Positions 25,280 to 34,654 of a stretch of 64,000 nt of DNA are shown piece after piece. Source of the stretch: Ceratobasidium sp. AG-K. Lineage: Eukaryota; Basidiomycota; Agaricomycetes; Cantharellales; Ceratobasidiaceae. Each line of letters begins with the position of its first letter. Position 1 is the first letter of the stretch. A model generated the notes under the pieces. That model was not told where the DNA came from. It saw only the letters and a program-made list of their open reading frames with translations, and did no database searches. Where the stretch lies: positions 620,001 to 684,000 of the forward strand of contig JAWNGF010000010.1 of assembly GCA_037039685.1 (NCBI GenBank). Reading direction: 5' to 3'. Made by a program: the position numbers and the translations under genes.

Positions 25280-27381
25280 AAGCCCAAGCAGCGAATATCA
25301 AGGCAGCCAGGATAAGTCCACGCGTATCCCTGGAGGGTGTCTGATACTTCACAGACCGTGGCAGATTTCATTCGGATGTGTCTGGGTCCTACGGCTATGC
25401 TTAAAATGATCTTGCATCCTATGGGTGGCGTTTTGTAAGTTTATGTTGGTGAGGTAAACGACTCTTACTGACGACGCGTAGGTAGACGAATGATGGGAAT
25501 GCTATTCTCCGAGAAATCGACGTCGCGCATCCTGCTGCCAAGAACATGATTGAACTGTCCAGGACCCAGGATGAGGAGGTGGGAGATGGAACGACGAGTG
25601 TCATTATCCTCGGTACGCGACTCTGCTTGGCCGTTTATTTATACTAATTCCTCGTAGCTGGAGAGACCCTAGCACACACCCTCCCCCTCCTTGAACGATC
25701 CATCCACCCCGTACGAATCATCGCCGGACTCAACGCAGCACTCTCGGTTGCACTCTCCACCGTCGAGCGCGTCTCGATCCCCATCAACACTAGCTCGGAC
25801 GAGGAGATGCTCGCACTCATCAAGACCGCCGTTGGCACCAAGTTTGTCGTCCGGTGGTCAGATTTGATGTGCAAGCTGGCCCTACAGGCTATTCGGACCG
25901 TTACGCAGAACGAGGATGGCAAGACCGGTGCGACATTTGGAGCTGGTGGGATCCAGACGATCAATGGGATGACGACGATTGATATCAAGCGCTATGCGAG
26001 GGTGGAAAAGGTGCCCGGTGGGACGATCGAAGAGTCCCAGGTGTTGGCGGGCGTGCTCATCAACAAGGACATTACCCATCCAAAGATGCGCCGAAGGATC
26101 GCCAATCCCAGGATCATCTTGCTCGACTGTCCGCTGGAGTACAAAAAAGGCGAGAGTCAGACAAACATAGAGATCAGCAAGGAAGAAGACTGGGCACGGA
26201 TCCTGGAGATTGAAGAGGAACAGATCAAGCGCATGTGCGAAAAGCTAATCGAGTTCAAGCCTGATTTGGTGATTACCGAAAAGGGCGTGAGTGGTGCGTC
26301 CGATTGCTTCTCAAATTGTGTTCGCGTGTATTCAGTCGTACGCAGACTTGGCCCAGCATTATCTCCTCAAGGCGAATATCACCGCCCTCCGTCGAGTGCG
26401 CAAATCGGACAACAACCGCATTGCTCGTGCGACGGGTGCGACGATTGTCAATCGCGTCGAGGACTTGCGCGACGCGGATGTGGGAACCAAGTGTGGGATG
26501 TTCCACATTGAGAAACTCGGCGACGAGTGAGTACCACGTACTTCTTGCAACCACATCACTTCTCCAATATCATTGTAATACACCAACTAATAATAATCAC
26601 AGGTACTTCTCCTTCCTCGATGAATGCACTTCTCCCAAAGATACACCATCCTCCTCCGCGGGCCAAGCAAAGACATCCTCAATGAGATCGACCGAAACCT
26701 CGCTGATGCCATGGCTGTCGCACGTAATGTCGTGCTCAACCCTCGCCTCGTACCCGGTGGTGGTGCAGCCGAGATGGCTGTTGCCCGAGCCTTAACGAGC
26801 GGAGAGGGGGCCAAGGATAGCAAGGAAAAGGATGTCGTAGGAGCGGCACAGGGAGCGGTGTTCAAGGCTGTTGCGGATGTGCTGGAGGTTATTCCACGGA
26901 CGCTGGTACAGAATGCGGGTGGGAATGCGATTAGGGTATTGACCGAGCTCAGGGTGCGTTTCTTTCTTTTGCCTCCGTTTCCTGATTTTGCCTCCGCCAT
27001 TTGCCTTTTTCGTCCGTAAATGTCTCCTTTTGATCCTTTGCGCTGATATCTTGAGCAGGCCAAACACGCGGCGGGTGAACACTCGTGGGGAGCCGACGTC
27101 CACGTCGGCAAGATCGCGGATATGAAAACTGGTCTGTACGAGAGCGCGAGTGTCAAGATTCAAACCCTCAAAACTGCCATCGAGGTAGGCACCCGATCAC
27201 GTCCTCTTTACTCACCTACTGACGTATTAATTCTCAGGCCATTCGTGTCTTGTTGCGCATGGACGATACCGTTGAGGCTACTCGGAAGGACAGGTCAGGT
27301 GGAGGAGGTGGAGGTGCAGCCGTTGTACCACATATGGGACCTGGTGCAGGTGGCGACGGAGGGGAACTTGAGATGCCGTAA
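25280..27381 (+). pseudogene. CCT3 duplicate, broken
   Basis: Nearly all exons from exon 2 on match CCT3, with long near-identical blocks (for example 25994-26195 versus 16019-16220). It lacks exon 1 with the start codon and the first half of exon 2. The codon TTG at 15508-15510 is TAG at 25483-25485, a nonsense change right after the splice acceptor. One base is missing near 26637-26641 (AAAGATACACC versus AAAGCATGCACC), shifting the frame before TILLRGPSKD. Further on, a three-base deletion removes Tyr (MKTGLYES). The terminal exon still ends EMP-TAA at 27379-27381. It cannot encode a full subunit. Low divergence in the middle suggests gene conversion with CCT3. Confidence 0.85.
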
Positions 27382-28549
27382 CCGCTGCCTTGTCAGCGAC
27401 GGGACAAAAATGGATGTATTTAAGCGCATATAATCTGCAAGACTATCATGGTGAGTCGTCGCTGGGTGTGTTGGTCAGCTTGTCCATCAAGTGACAAATC
27501 CGAAAACGGCCACCGCCTTATAATTGTACTGTGGCCTAGCCTTGCGTTGAGGCTCCTCCATAGGACACTAACTACACTACTAAAGAGAGAGGAGGCGTCC
27601 GTTCGGTTGAGTGGCGGGGGACCCACTTTGTGTGTGTTCGTGGACCAACAGCCGCGCGACGTCAGACCACATTGGCTCGACTGCACGAACGACAGGCAAG
27701 GAATAACGAACGGAATCCCTCGCTAATGGCTGTTGCTTCAGCGGATGGATACTCCGAGTCGGTCGTACGCCCGACAGAAGTGACGTACCTCACACCGCTC
27801 TCCACGGTTCGTGCTGGTGGTGTATTCACGCGTTGGTGCGCACCACTGGGCCAATGATATTACCAACACCATCGTCGACGCCGAGGAGCCTATGGCTACT
27901 GGAATCTGTGCTAGCGGTGGCGGATTGATTGACCAAGTCGTGCAGTTGAGTCCTTCTCTCCGCAAGGCCACCTGTGCTCATGCCGCTAACCACACTGGGC
28001 CGCAGTCAAGTCATTCATTCATTCCACGGATCCACCGTTATCAGTATACTAGCATATCGAAGGTTAGTCGGACAACTGCATAAAACATGGGATACTTGAA
28101 GAGGAGGAACCGGGCGGCGGGTCTGGCTTCCTCGTTGGTTTTGAGCGCGTTTCACTTTCCCGCCTCGAGTGGTCATTCTCAAACTAGATTGCTGTTGATC
28201 CGCTTGGTGCAGGTACTTTCCCGTCCACAAAGGCTGTGTGATCCCCTGTATGACCAACATCCCGGACCCCAAGCAAGACGTACTCAAGTCGACTGGCTAA
28301 ACTAGGCAACGCCGCCACGCACCTGTGGCGCACCCAATGACAACGAGGGGGGTTGGCGAAACAAGGAAATAGGGCAGGCAATTGCAACAGACGAGCAATC
28401 AGTGGGAAGGATGACACTTGCGGGTGGCCCAGTGTTGGTTTGGGCGCGGGCCAGTGAAGGACTCGGACGGGCTGGTTAGTGGTTCAATTATGGCATTACC
28501 ATTGCAAGGACTCACTATTCTCTCTTACACCATCCTCGTTCGATGGTTA
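27382..28549. other. Duplicated non-coding flank of the CCT3 copy
   Basis: No gene supported. The whole stretch is a shorter, diverged version of 17410-19040. Confidence 0.5.
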
Positions 28550-28800
28550 CACTGTGGACCCCAAACTTTTGGATTGTCTGGACCTGACCCCCGGATGGCC
28601 AAAAAATCCAGAGGGAAGTCCCACCAATGTCTTTTGGCGGACTTCCGGATTCCAGATCCAGACCTCCGGACAACCCAATGTACCTCCAGATTGCCAAACT
28701 TACTTCTGGATGTGATCATTACCCTTGGACGGGTCATTGGTGGTTGGTCAGCCACTCCTGGATTGTCCGGAAGTTTTGAGGGGCATTGTTGAGTGGAGTG
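28550..28800. mobile_element. MITE-like element, degenerate inverted ends
   Basis: It starts CACTGTGGACCCCAAACTTT at the edge of the segmental duplication. It contains many TCCGGA/TCCAGA motifs and ends with a rough inverted match (GAAGTTTTGAGGGG). No coding capacity. The first 11 bases match the terminus of the element at 59501-59710. Confidence 0.4.
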
Positions 28801-29077
28801 TAGATAATTGTATAAGCACCCATGGTTATAATTACATGGTTTATAGTCCTAGAAAGTGTGGTATTAGCTGACTGGGTCATGTGACACAACCAAGTAAGTC
28901 AAAAACTACCGCACCTTGAATTTACCCAGCACCAAGGCCCTGATTGATTATCTACCAATTCTTTCCATCACAAACATGCCTGATAGCACATTTTATGTAT
29001 CCGCGTCAATGACCTTGCTGCTTGTAAGTTCACCTTCATATGAAACTACCATATACCTATATGATCAGTTGACTTTC

Positions 29078-29275
29078 ATCTATAAAACTGGGTTTTCCTA
29101 CCTGGAAGGGGGATGTGGAGGGAGCGCTCCCGAGTCCTCCCAAGCCCTCCCTGATTCACGTGACTTCTCCCAAGGAGCTCGGGAGATGTTATGTAAACTT
29201 GGGAGGAGTTGGGAGGACTCGGGAGCGCTCCGTCCACTTCCCTCTTCCCAGTAGAAAAATCCAGTTTTATAGATG
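29078..29275. mobile_element. 198 bp fold-back (MITE-like) element
   Basis: The two ends are near-perfect inverted repeats: CATCTATAAAACTGG at 29078-29092 and its reverse complement at 29261-29275. Similarity continues inward for about 70 bases per arm through GGAGCGCTCCCGAGTCCTCC. The whole unit could fold into one long hairpin. No ORF or flanking target duplication was identified. Confidence 0.7.
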
Positions 29276-29434
29276 TTGGTTCAAGCCCCCAGAATCAACA
29301 CAAGCAAAAGAGCTTGAGATTGGTCATTGGGGTTGACGGCAGTATTAGGTGGAATAGTTAATAATCTACAGCATGAGTTGAGTGATGCCCCACTAGATAC
29401 ATGTTGATAAAGACTTTCAATGTAGCACTGTGAG

Positions 29435-29945
29435 TGTCGCAACCTGCTAATGCCTATGGTTGACGACCACTAATGGCCTTTGAGATGTGGAACAATATGT
29501 GATAAGTCTTCTAAGACTCTATCACTAAGGTGGACAAACGCTAGTCTTGTCAGTACAAGTCACTAGCTCCTAAGTCCAAGTGGCTGCGCTAAAGACTAAG
29601 TAGCCAAGTGCCTCTGATCACACTGCAGGGAGAGTTGACGAGGCGAAGCAAGCTGGGGATGACCATGCTTGCAAGCCAGTATATATACTCAAAAAACAAG
29701 TGAGTCATAGTACATGCATGAGTCACTTGTCTGAGTCAAAGTCCGAGTCATAAGGGGGGCTGCGCAGGCCAGCCAATAGAAAACAGCATGAGTCATACAG
29801 CTCATGGTAACACGTCATCCATACACCTCACTAAGCGAGGGAGAGGGTACATCTATACAGAAGAGGCGCTTAAGGCGCCGAAGCAAGCCACGAGTCCGCA
29901 GAAAAGAGAGAGAGAGAGAGAGGGAGGGAGGGACAGGTCACGACA
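29435..29945 (-). repeat. E1 3' LTR (511 bp)
   Basis: Starts TGTCG and ends CGACA in plus-strand orientation. It matches 36884-37394 except for about three positions: GACG/GACA near 29462, CTCT/CTGT near 29614 and CACGTC/CACATC near 29813. Confidence 0.95.
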
Positions 29946-29985
29946 TTGCCCCCCTACATAGGGCCAGGTAGTGGAGCGCCTGGGC

Positions 29986-31122
29986 CTATCTGCGGGCAAC
30001 CCATTCCTTCAATTCCAGCCAGCCAACACGTTCTGCCAGGTTTCGCATGTCCGTTTCGAGGACCTCGTTCATACGATCCCATTTTTCTTGGTAGAGCTTG
30101 TCAAGCTCCTCCTGGTGCCGTTGTTGGAGGCGCTCGAGTTCTTGCTGCTCGCGGAGCGCCCACTGCTCCTGTCGGTGGTCGAGCCATTTGTTGAGCTGGT
30201 CAACCGACCAGGATCCGCACTGGACGAGGCGGTAGGCCTCCAGGACGTTGGCGTCGCAAGGCATGCGATCCGCTGGTGGATGGGGCTCGAGCTTGGCAAT
30301 TGCCTGGCCGACATCGGCGATGAGGGCCTCGACATTCTCCCGCGCCCTGTCCCAGGTTGCGTTCCACTCCCGTTCGACTCGTTCGGCGTCTTCGTTGGAG
30401 ATGGCAGGAGGGGGGGAAATATCGACTGTTTCCTCCTTGATTTTGCCTGGCTCCAATGGTCCGTCGGTTTCGTCGGCGCCTTTTGACCATTCGAAATCGG
30501 AGAGGGGAGTTTTGGGGTATGTGTTGTCAGCGACTGGTGGTTCAGGCTTCTTTTGCCACTCACAGGGGGCGGGCCAACCGCTGGTGAAATCGTAGGAGCA
30601 ATTGCTCCACCAGATCCCGTCGTCGTCGACGTGTCCCCCATTGGCCAGGGCAATGCGGGGATCAGTCTCGCGTTTGAACCACTTGTCACCCTCCCATTTG
30701 AAGCCAGTGTCCCGGTTCCAGGCGTCCACGCTTTTGAGGACAACGTCATGGACGGTGAGTCCAATACAACCACGGCAGTGGTAGTATTTGTTGCGGCCGA
30801 TGTTGGTGGGGTCGGAAGGCCGAGATTCAGGGTGGCTGACCCAGAGGAGGGAGCCAAGGCGGGGTATGATGAGGGACTTGCGTTGTCCGTCCCATTTGAT
30901 GGTTGCCCGCTCTCGCAGGGGTATGTACCCCAACTGGACGCCGGGCTCAAGGGCCTCCGCAAGTGCCTTGGCCTCGTTGAGGGACCAGGGGGCAGTGTCC
31001 CGGTTGTTGACGGCAAACTCCCCTGGTCCGGCAAGCTTGATGGCCTTCTTGTAGGCCCTAACCTGCTTGTAAGCGGGTACCCGGGAGAAGGCGGGGACGG
31101 CAGCGGTGCGAGCGGCAGGCAT
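29986..31122 (-). CDS. E1 ORF3, uncharacterised accessory protein (378 aa)
   Basis: ATG at 31120-31122 opens MPAARTAAVPAF. It lies after the pol chromodomain in another frame and overlaps the pol tail. No known domain was recognised. Visible features are a short basic N-terminus, PWSLNEAKALAEALEPG, then YYHCRGCIGLTVHDVVLKS, which parallels IFVCQGCAAFQVSEVVLLS in ORF3 of E3. A Trp-rich acidic middle follows, and the C-terminus (EQQELERLQQRHQEELDKLY) is a strong coiled coil. The position is that of env in some Gypsy elements, but there is no signal peptide or membrane segment, so it is not envelope-like. The CxGC pair could bind metal. Conserved placement and start in a second family argue for a real gene. 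Function unknown. Confidence 0.7.
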   Translation of the reverse strand: MPAARTAAVPAFSRVPAYKQVRAYKKAIKLAGPGEFAVNNRDTAPWSLNEAKALAEALEPGVQLGYIPLRERATIKWDGQRKSLIIPRLGSLLWVSHPESRPSDPTNIGRNKYYHCRGCIGLTVHDVVLKSVDAWNRDTGFKWEGDKWFKRETDPRIALANGGHVDDDGIWWSNCSYDFTSGWPAPCEWQKKPEPPVADNTYPKTPLSDFEWSKGADETDGPLEPGKIKEETVDISPPPAISNEDAERVEREWNATWDRARENVEALIADVGQAIAKLEPHPPADRMPCDANVLEAYRLVQCGSWSVDQLNKWLDHRQEQWALREQQELERLQQRHQEELDKLYQEKWDRMNEVLETDMRNLAERVGWLELKEWVARR

Positions 31123-34100
31123 TGTTGGTTGTATAAAAAGGTGGTCTTTGTGGTGGGAGAGGTGCTTTGCAGTGAACAAGTAGATGTGGGCTGTAGAGCT
31201 GGAGTGATAATTTCTGCGGCTTTCCCTCTTGTCCTTTTGTACTCTGAGGGAGTGAAATTTGGAGGGAGTGGACCGTTGGGAAAGTCCTTCTGGAACTTTC
31301 TCATGACATGAGTCAGTTCGGCAAAGTTCTCCGCCGGTTCTTCTGTGTCTTCCAGGGGGCTGTAGCCCTTCCATCTGATGCGATATTTCAGCCCATCAGG
31401 ATCTTGGTGCCAATCTACAATCTTCTCTACTTCATATTCTTCCTTGCCTTCTTCAGTGATGATCGGCGGAGGTCGGGGTTGATTTCGTTGGAAGTCTAGG
31501 TCTTCAGTATAGGAGGTCAACATATTTCCATGGAAGACGTTGTGGATGCGCATGGATTTTGGAAGATCAAGTTGGTAGGCATGTGAAGAGATTTGTTTCT
31601 TCACAACAAAGGGGCCCGTTTTCTTGTCATCAAGCTTCTTGCTTGGGCGTCTTGTGGAAATGTTGGTAGTCAGGAGCCAGACGTTGTCCCCTTCCTTGTA
31701 TTGTGCCTTTGGGGTTTCTTCCCTTGACTGATGGTATTCCATCAGAGCTTTTGTTTCTTCCCACACAGCCTCCATATCCTTTGTCCATTTGTCTCCCTCT
31801 GGGGAGCGAGTCACATAGTCCTCAATAGACCATTTGGGAGTCATACCATAGATGACCTCAAAGGGGGATTTGTTTGTGACTCGGTTCTTGTGATTGTTGT
31901 GGCAAAATTCCGCGATCGGTAGCCATTTTGCCCAGTCATCTTGTTTGTAATTTCCAAAGATGCGTATCCATCCTTCAAGCCACTGGTTCGTTCTTTCTAC
32001 CAGGCCATCAGTTTCAGGGTGGAAGGCGGTAGAGAAAGTCCCTTGGATTCCTAGCCGCTTGTAGACAGCTTCCAAGAAGTGTGATTTGAAGGTGGTCCCT
32101 CTATCTGACACAGTGGTTTTGGGGAACCCATGAAGGCGCCATATCTCTTTCACAAAGATATCGGCTAGCTCTTCTGAGTTTGTCGATTCCTTGCAGGGGA
32201 TGAAGTGTGCCATTCTGGAAAAGCGGTCCATCACAACAAGGACACTATCGAATCCTTGTGATTTTGGTAGCTTCACTATGAAATCATATGCGATATTTTC
32301 CCAAGGTTTCTCTGGAATGGGCAAGGGTTTGAGTGGTAAGTGTCCTTTGCTTCCCTTCCCCCTTTGGCACGCTTCGCAACTGTCAACGTACTTGTTGACT
32401 TGGGCCTTCATGCCTGGCCAGTAGTAGTTTCTAGAAATGAGTTCTAGAGTTCTGGCTTGTCCTTGGTGACCCGCAATGGGCGAATCATGGTAGAGTTTGA
32501 GAAGTTTCAGCTTGATGTCTTTTTCGTCAGGAACAACGATTCTCCCTTGGTACCAGAGGAGATCTTCATTCATTTCATAGTCCTTGAACTGCTTTCTCAC
32601 AGAGGGTGGTAGGCCTTCCTTTCCTTTGGTGCTTTTGATCAGTGTTTCCAGGCTTTCATCCTCTTCCAGGGCTTCTTTGATCTCCGCGATGATGTTGTTG
32701 CTCATCAGGGCTGAAAATCCCTTGAAGTTTTTGGCGGAGATCATCACTTGTTCAGCGGAGGCAATATCGTTGTGATCGCTTCTTCTTGAGAGGATGTCCG
32801 GTTTTTCCGACATCTTGCCAGGTCTATAGTGGATCTCAAAATTGTAGCTTGCCAGCATGAGAAGCCATCTGTTGTGTCGTCTGTTGAAGGTACTGGCCTT
32901 CTGCCAGTAAGTAAGGTTCCTGTGGTCGGTGTAGATCACTATTGGTTCCTTTGTTCCTTCAAGGTGGATGCGCCAGTGTCGTAGTGCTTCTATGATAGCA
33001 AGGAGTTCCTTGTCATGTGTGTCGTAGTTCAGTTCTGCTTCCTTGAAGCTTCTTGAGAGAAACCCTACTGGGTGTAGGTATCCGTCCTTTTGTCGTTGGC
33101 TGAGTATAGCTCCCATTGCAACCCCTGAGGCATCTGTTTCGAGGAAGTATTGTTTTGATTCGTCAGGATGTGCCAGTACTGGCTCCTTTGAAATGACATC
33201 TTTCAGGGAATCAAAGGCTTCTTGGTGTTCGGAATTCCATTCCCACTTCCTGTCCTTTCTTGTCAATTGGGTCAGGGGTTTGACAATCAAAGAGAAGGCC
33301 ACTACAAATCTTCTATAGAAGTTGCAGAAACCAATGAATGCCTGTAGTTGTTTCACGGTTTTCGGGATGGGCCATTCTTGGATAGTTCTGATCTTGTCCT
33401 TGTTCATGGAAATGCCGTTTTCATCGACAACGAACCCAACCCAGTCGGCCCTCTTTCCATAGAAGGTACACTTCTTCAAATTTCCAAAAAGGTTGTTCTT
33501 CCTCAATCTTTGCAGGACCTCCTTGATATCGATGGTGTGCTGATCTCTTCCTCGGGAAATAATAAGGATGTCATCAATGTAGATCACAATCTTCACTCCA
33601 ATCATGTCCCTGAAGATGTGGTCCATCATTCTCTGGAAAGTAGATGGTGCATTCTTGAGGCCAAAGGCCATCACAGTGTACTCGAAAAGTCCTTCTGAGG
33701 TGATAAATGCCGTTTTCCATTCGTCTCCTTCTCTGATTCTGACGTTCCAGAAGCCATTCTTCAGGTCAAGCGAAGTGATGAAAAGTTCTTCCTTCGAACT
33801 TTCTCCAGTCCTCTTGAAAATCTCTAGGAGTTGTTCAAGAAGTGGAATTGGATATCGGTCTGGGATGGTTTCCTCGTTTGCTCCTCTGTAGTCAACAACA
33901 GGACGTAGGTCAGGGATGGTCTGTCCTTCCTTCAGGGCTTTCTTGACGAAGAACAGGCTTGCAGCAAGAGGAGATTTGCTGGGTCTGATACGTCCTGAGC
34001 GGAGTTCATTCTCGATGTATTCCTTTGTTGCTTCTCTTTCCCTTGGTGAGAGAGGGTAGGCCTTTTTTGGTTTTGGAAGCCGACTGTTGTCATGGAAATC

Positions 34101-34637
34101 GATTCTACAATCCCATTCTCTGTGTTCTGGGAGTTTGTCGTACTTTTCTTCGTCAAAAACATCCTTGAATTCTTCAAGTTCCTTTGGTAGTTCCTGGAGG
34201 AGTCCTGCCTTGGCGATCAAAGGGTCCTCTGTTTTCCATTTGATAGCAAAGGGGGACCATAATATTTCAGGGTTGGTCTCCTTCAGCCATGGCATTCCTA
34301 AGATCATGGGTTGTGTGCCAGTATTCATGACGTAGAACTTTTGGCAAAAAGTTCTTCCTTCTAGATCAAACTTCAGTTTGCACCTGAATTGGATCTGATC
34401 CTTTTGTGTTTTTCCATCAATAGTTTCAATGCTTCTGGGAGTTTGTAATTTGGTCAAAGGGATGTTGTTTTCCTTGGCAAACCTCAGGTCGATGAAGTTT
34501 CTGGAAGAGCCGGAGTCGATGAGAGTTGAGATTTTTTCCGTGATTCCCTCTGCAGTTGTGTATACCATGGGTGTTTCATTTGTAGCCTTGCAATAGTATA
34601 CATTTTGCAGAGAGGGTATCAGGGCATCTTCGCACAC
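30069..34637 (-). CDS. pol: E1 pol: protease, reverse transcriptase, RNase H, integrase, chromodomain
   Basis: Residue order: retropepsin LIDSGSSRNFID (about 40-50), RT with SLDLKNGFWNVRI, FGLKNAPSTFQRMMD and YIDDILI (about 350), RNase H ETDASGVAMGAILSQ (about 500), and the integrase HHCC zinc motif (HDSPIAGHQGQ...CEACQRG). The integrase core follows (DFIVKLPKSQGFDSVLVVMD, HPETDGLVERTNQWLEGW), then a chromodomain starting EYEVEKIVDWHQ at about 1066 (RIRWKGYSPLEDTEEP). The frame then stays open for another 350 codons of Ser/Pro/Thr-rich sequence that overlaps ORF3, probably not a true domain. Pol is in the -1 frame relative to gag. The coordinate 34637 is a GTG; the frame is open upstream to the gag end, so translation likely depends on frameshifting rather than this codon. 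All catalytic residues are present. Confidence 0.93.
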   Translation of the reverse strand: MCEDALIPSLQNVYYCKATNETPMVYTTAEGITEKISTLIDSGSSRNFIDLRFAKENNIPLTKLQTPRSIETIDGKTQKDQIQFRCKLKFDLEGRTFCQKFYVMNTGTQPMILGMPWLKETNPEILWSPFAIKWKTEDPLIAKAGLLQELPKELEEFKDVFDEEKYDKLPEHREWDCRIDFHDNSRLPKPKKAYPLSPREREATKEYIENELRSGRIRPSKSPLAASLFFVKKALKEGQTIPDLRPVVDYRGANEETIPDRYPIPLLEQLLEIFKRTGESSKEELFITSLDLKNGFWNVRIREGDEWKTAFITSEGLFEYTVMAFGLKNAPSTFQRMMDHIFRDMIGVKIVIYIDDILIISRGRDQHTIDIKEVLQRLRKNNLFGNLKKCTFYGKRADWVGFVVDENGISMNKDKIRTIQEWPIPKTVKQLQAFIGFCNFYRRFVVAFSLIVKPLTQLTRKDRKWEWNSEHQEAFDSLKDVISKEPVLAHPDESKQYFLETDASGVAMGAILSQRQKDGYLHPVGFLSRSFKEAELNYDTHDKELLAIIEALRHWRIHLEGTKEPIVIYTDHRNLTYWQKASTFNRRHNRWLLMLASYNFEIHYRPGKMSEKPDILSRRSDHNDIASAEQVMISAKNFKGFSALMSNNIIAEIKEALEEDESLETLIKSTKGKEGLPPSVRKQFKDYEMNEDLLWYQGRIVVPDEKDIKLKLLKLYHDSPIAGHQGQARTLELISRNYYWPGMKAQVNKYVDSCEACQRGKGSKGHLPLKPLPIPEKPWENIAYDFIVKLPKSQGFDSVLVVMDRFSRMAHFIPCKESTNSEELADIFVKEIWRLHGFPKTTVSDRGTTFKSHFLEAVYKRLGIQGTFSTAFHPETDGLVERTNQWLEGWIRIFGNYKQDDWAKWLPIAEFCHNNHKNRVTNKSPFEVIYGMTPKWSIEDYVTRSPEGDKWTKDMEAVWEETKALMEYHQSREETPKAQYKEGDNVWLLTTNISTRRPSKKLDDKKTGPFVVKKQISSHAYQLDLPKSMRIHNVFHGNMLTSYTEDLDFQRNQPRPPPIITEEGKEEYEVEKIVDWHQDPDGLKYRIRWKGYSPLEDTEEPAENFAELTHVMRKFQKDFPNGPLPPNFTPSEYKRTRGKAAEIITPALQPTSTCSLQSTSPTTKTTFLYNQQCLPLAPLPSPPSPGYPLTSRLGPTRRPSSLPDQGSLPSTTGTLPPGPSTRPRHLRRPLSPASSWGTYPCESGQPSNGTDNASPSSYPALAPSSGSATLNLGLPTPPTSAATNTTTAVVVLDSPSMTLSSKAWTPGTGTLASNGRVTSGSNARLIPALPWPMGDTSTTTGSGGAIAPTISPAVGPPPVSGKRSLNHQSLTTHTPKLPSPISNGQKAPTKPTDHWSQAKSRRKQSIFPPLLPSPTKTPNESNGSGTQPGTGRGRMSRPSSPMSARQLPSSSPIHQRIACLATPTSWRPTASSSADPGRLTSSTNGSTTDRSSGRSASSKNSSASNNGTRRSLTSSTKKNGIV

Positions 34638-34654
34638 GGTGGAAAGACGCCCAT

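Larger units (their letters stand above)
25280..28549 (+). repeat. Segmental duplication, copy 2
   Basis: Counterpart of 15285-19040. Similarity continues past the CCT3 stop through the GACAACGAGGGGGGTTGGCG block and ends near GTTCGATGGTTACACTG, where a MITE-like element begins. Confidence 0.8.

Noticed and set aside
30553..31311. Long plus-strand ORF (252 codons) opposite E1 ORF3
   Set aside because: It is antisense to ORF3 and the pol tail, has no domain, and is explained by codon composition of the coding strand.
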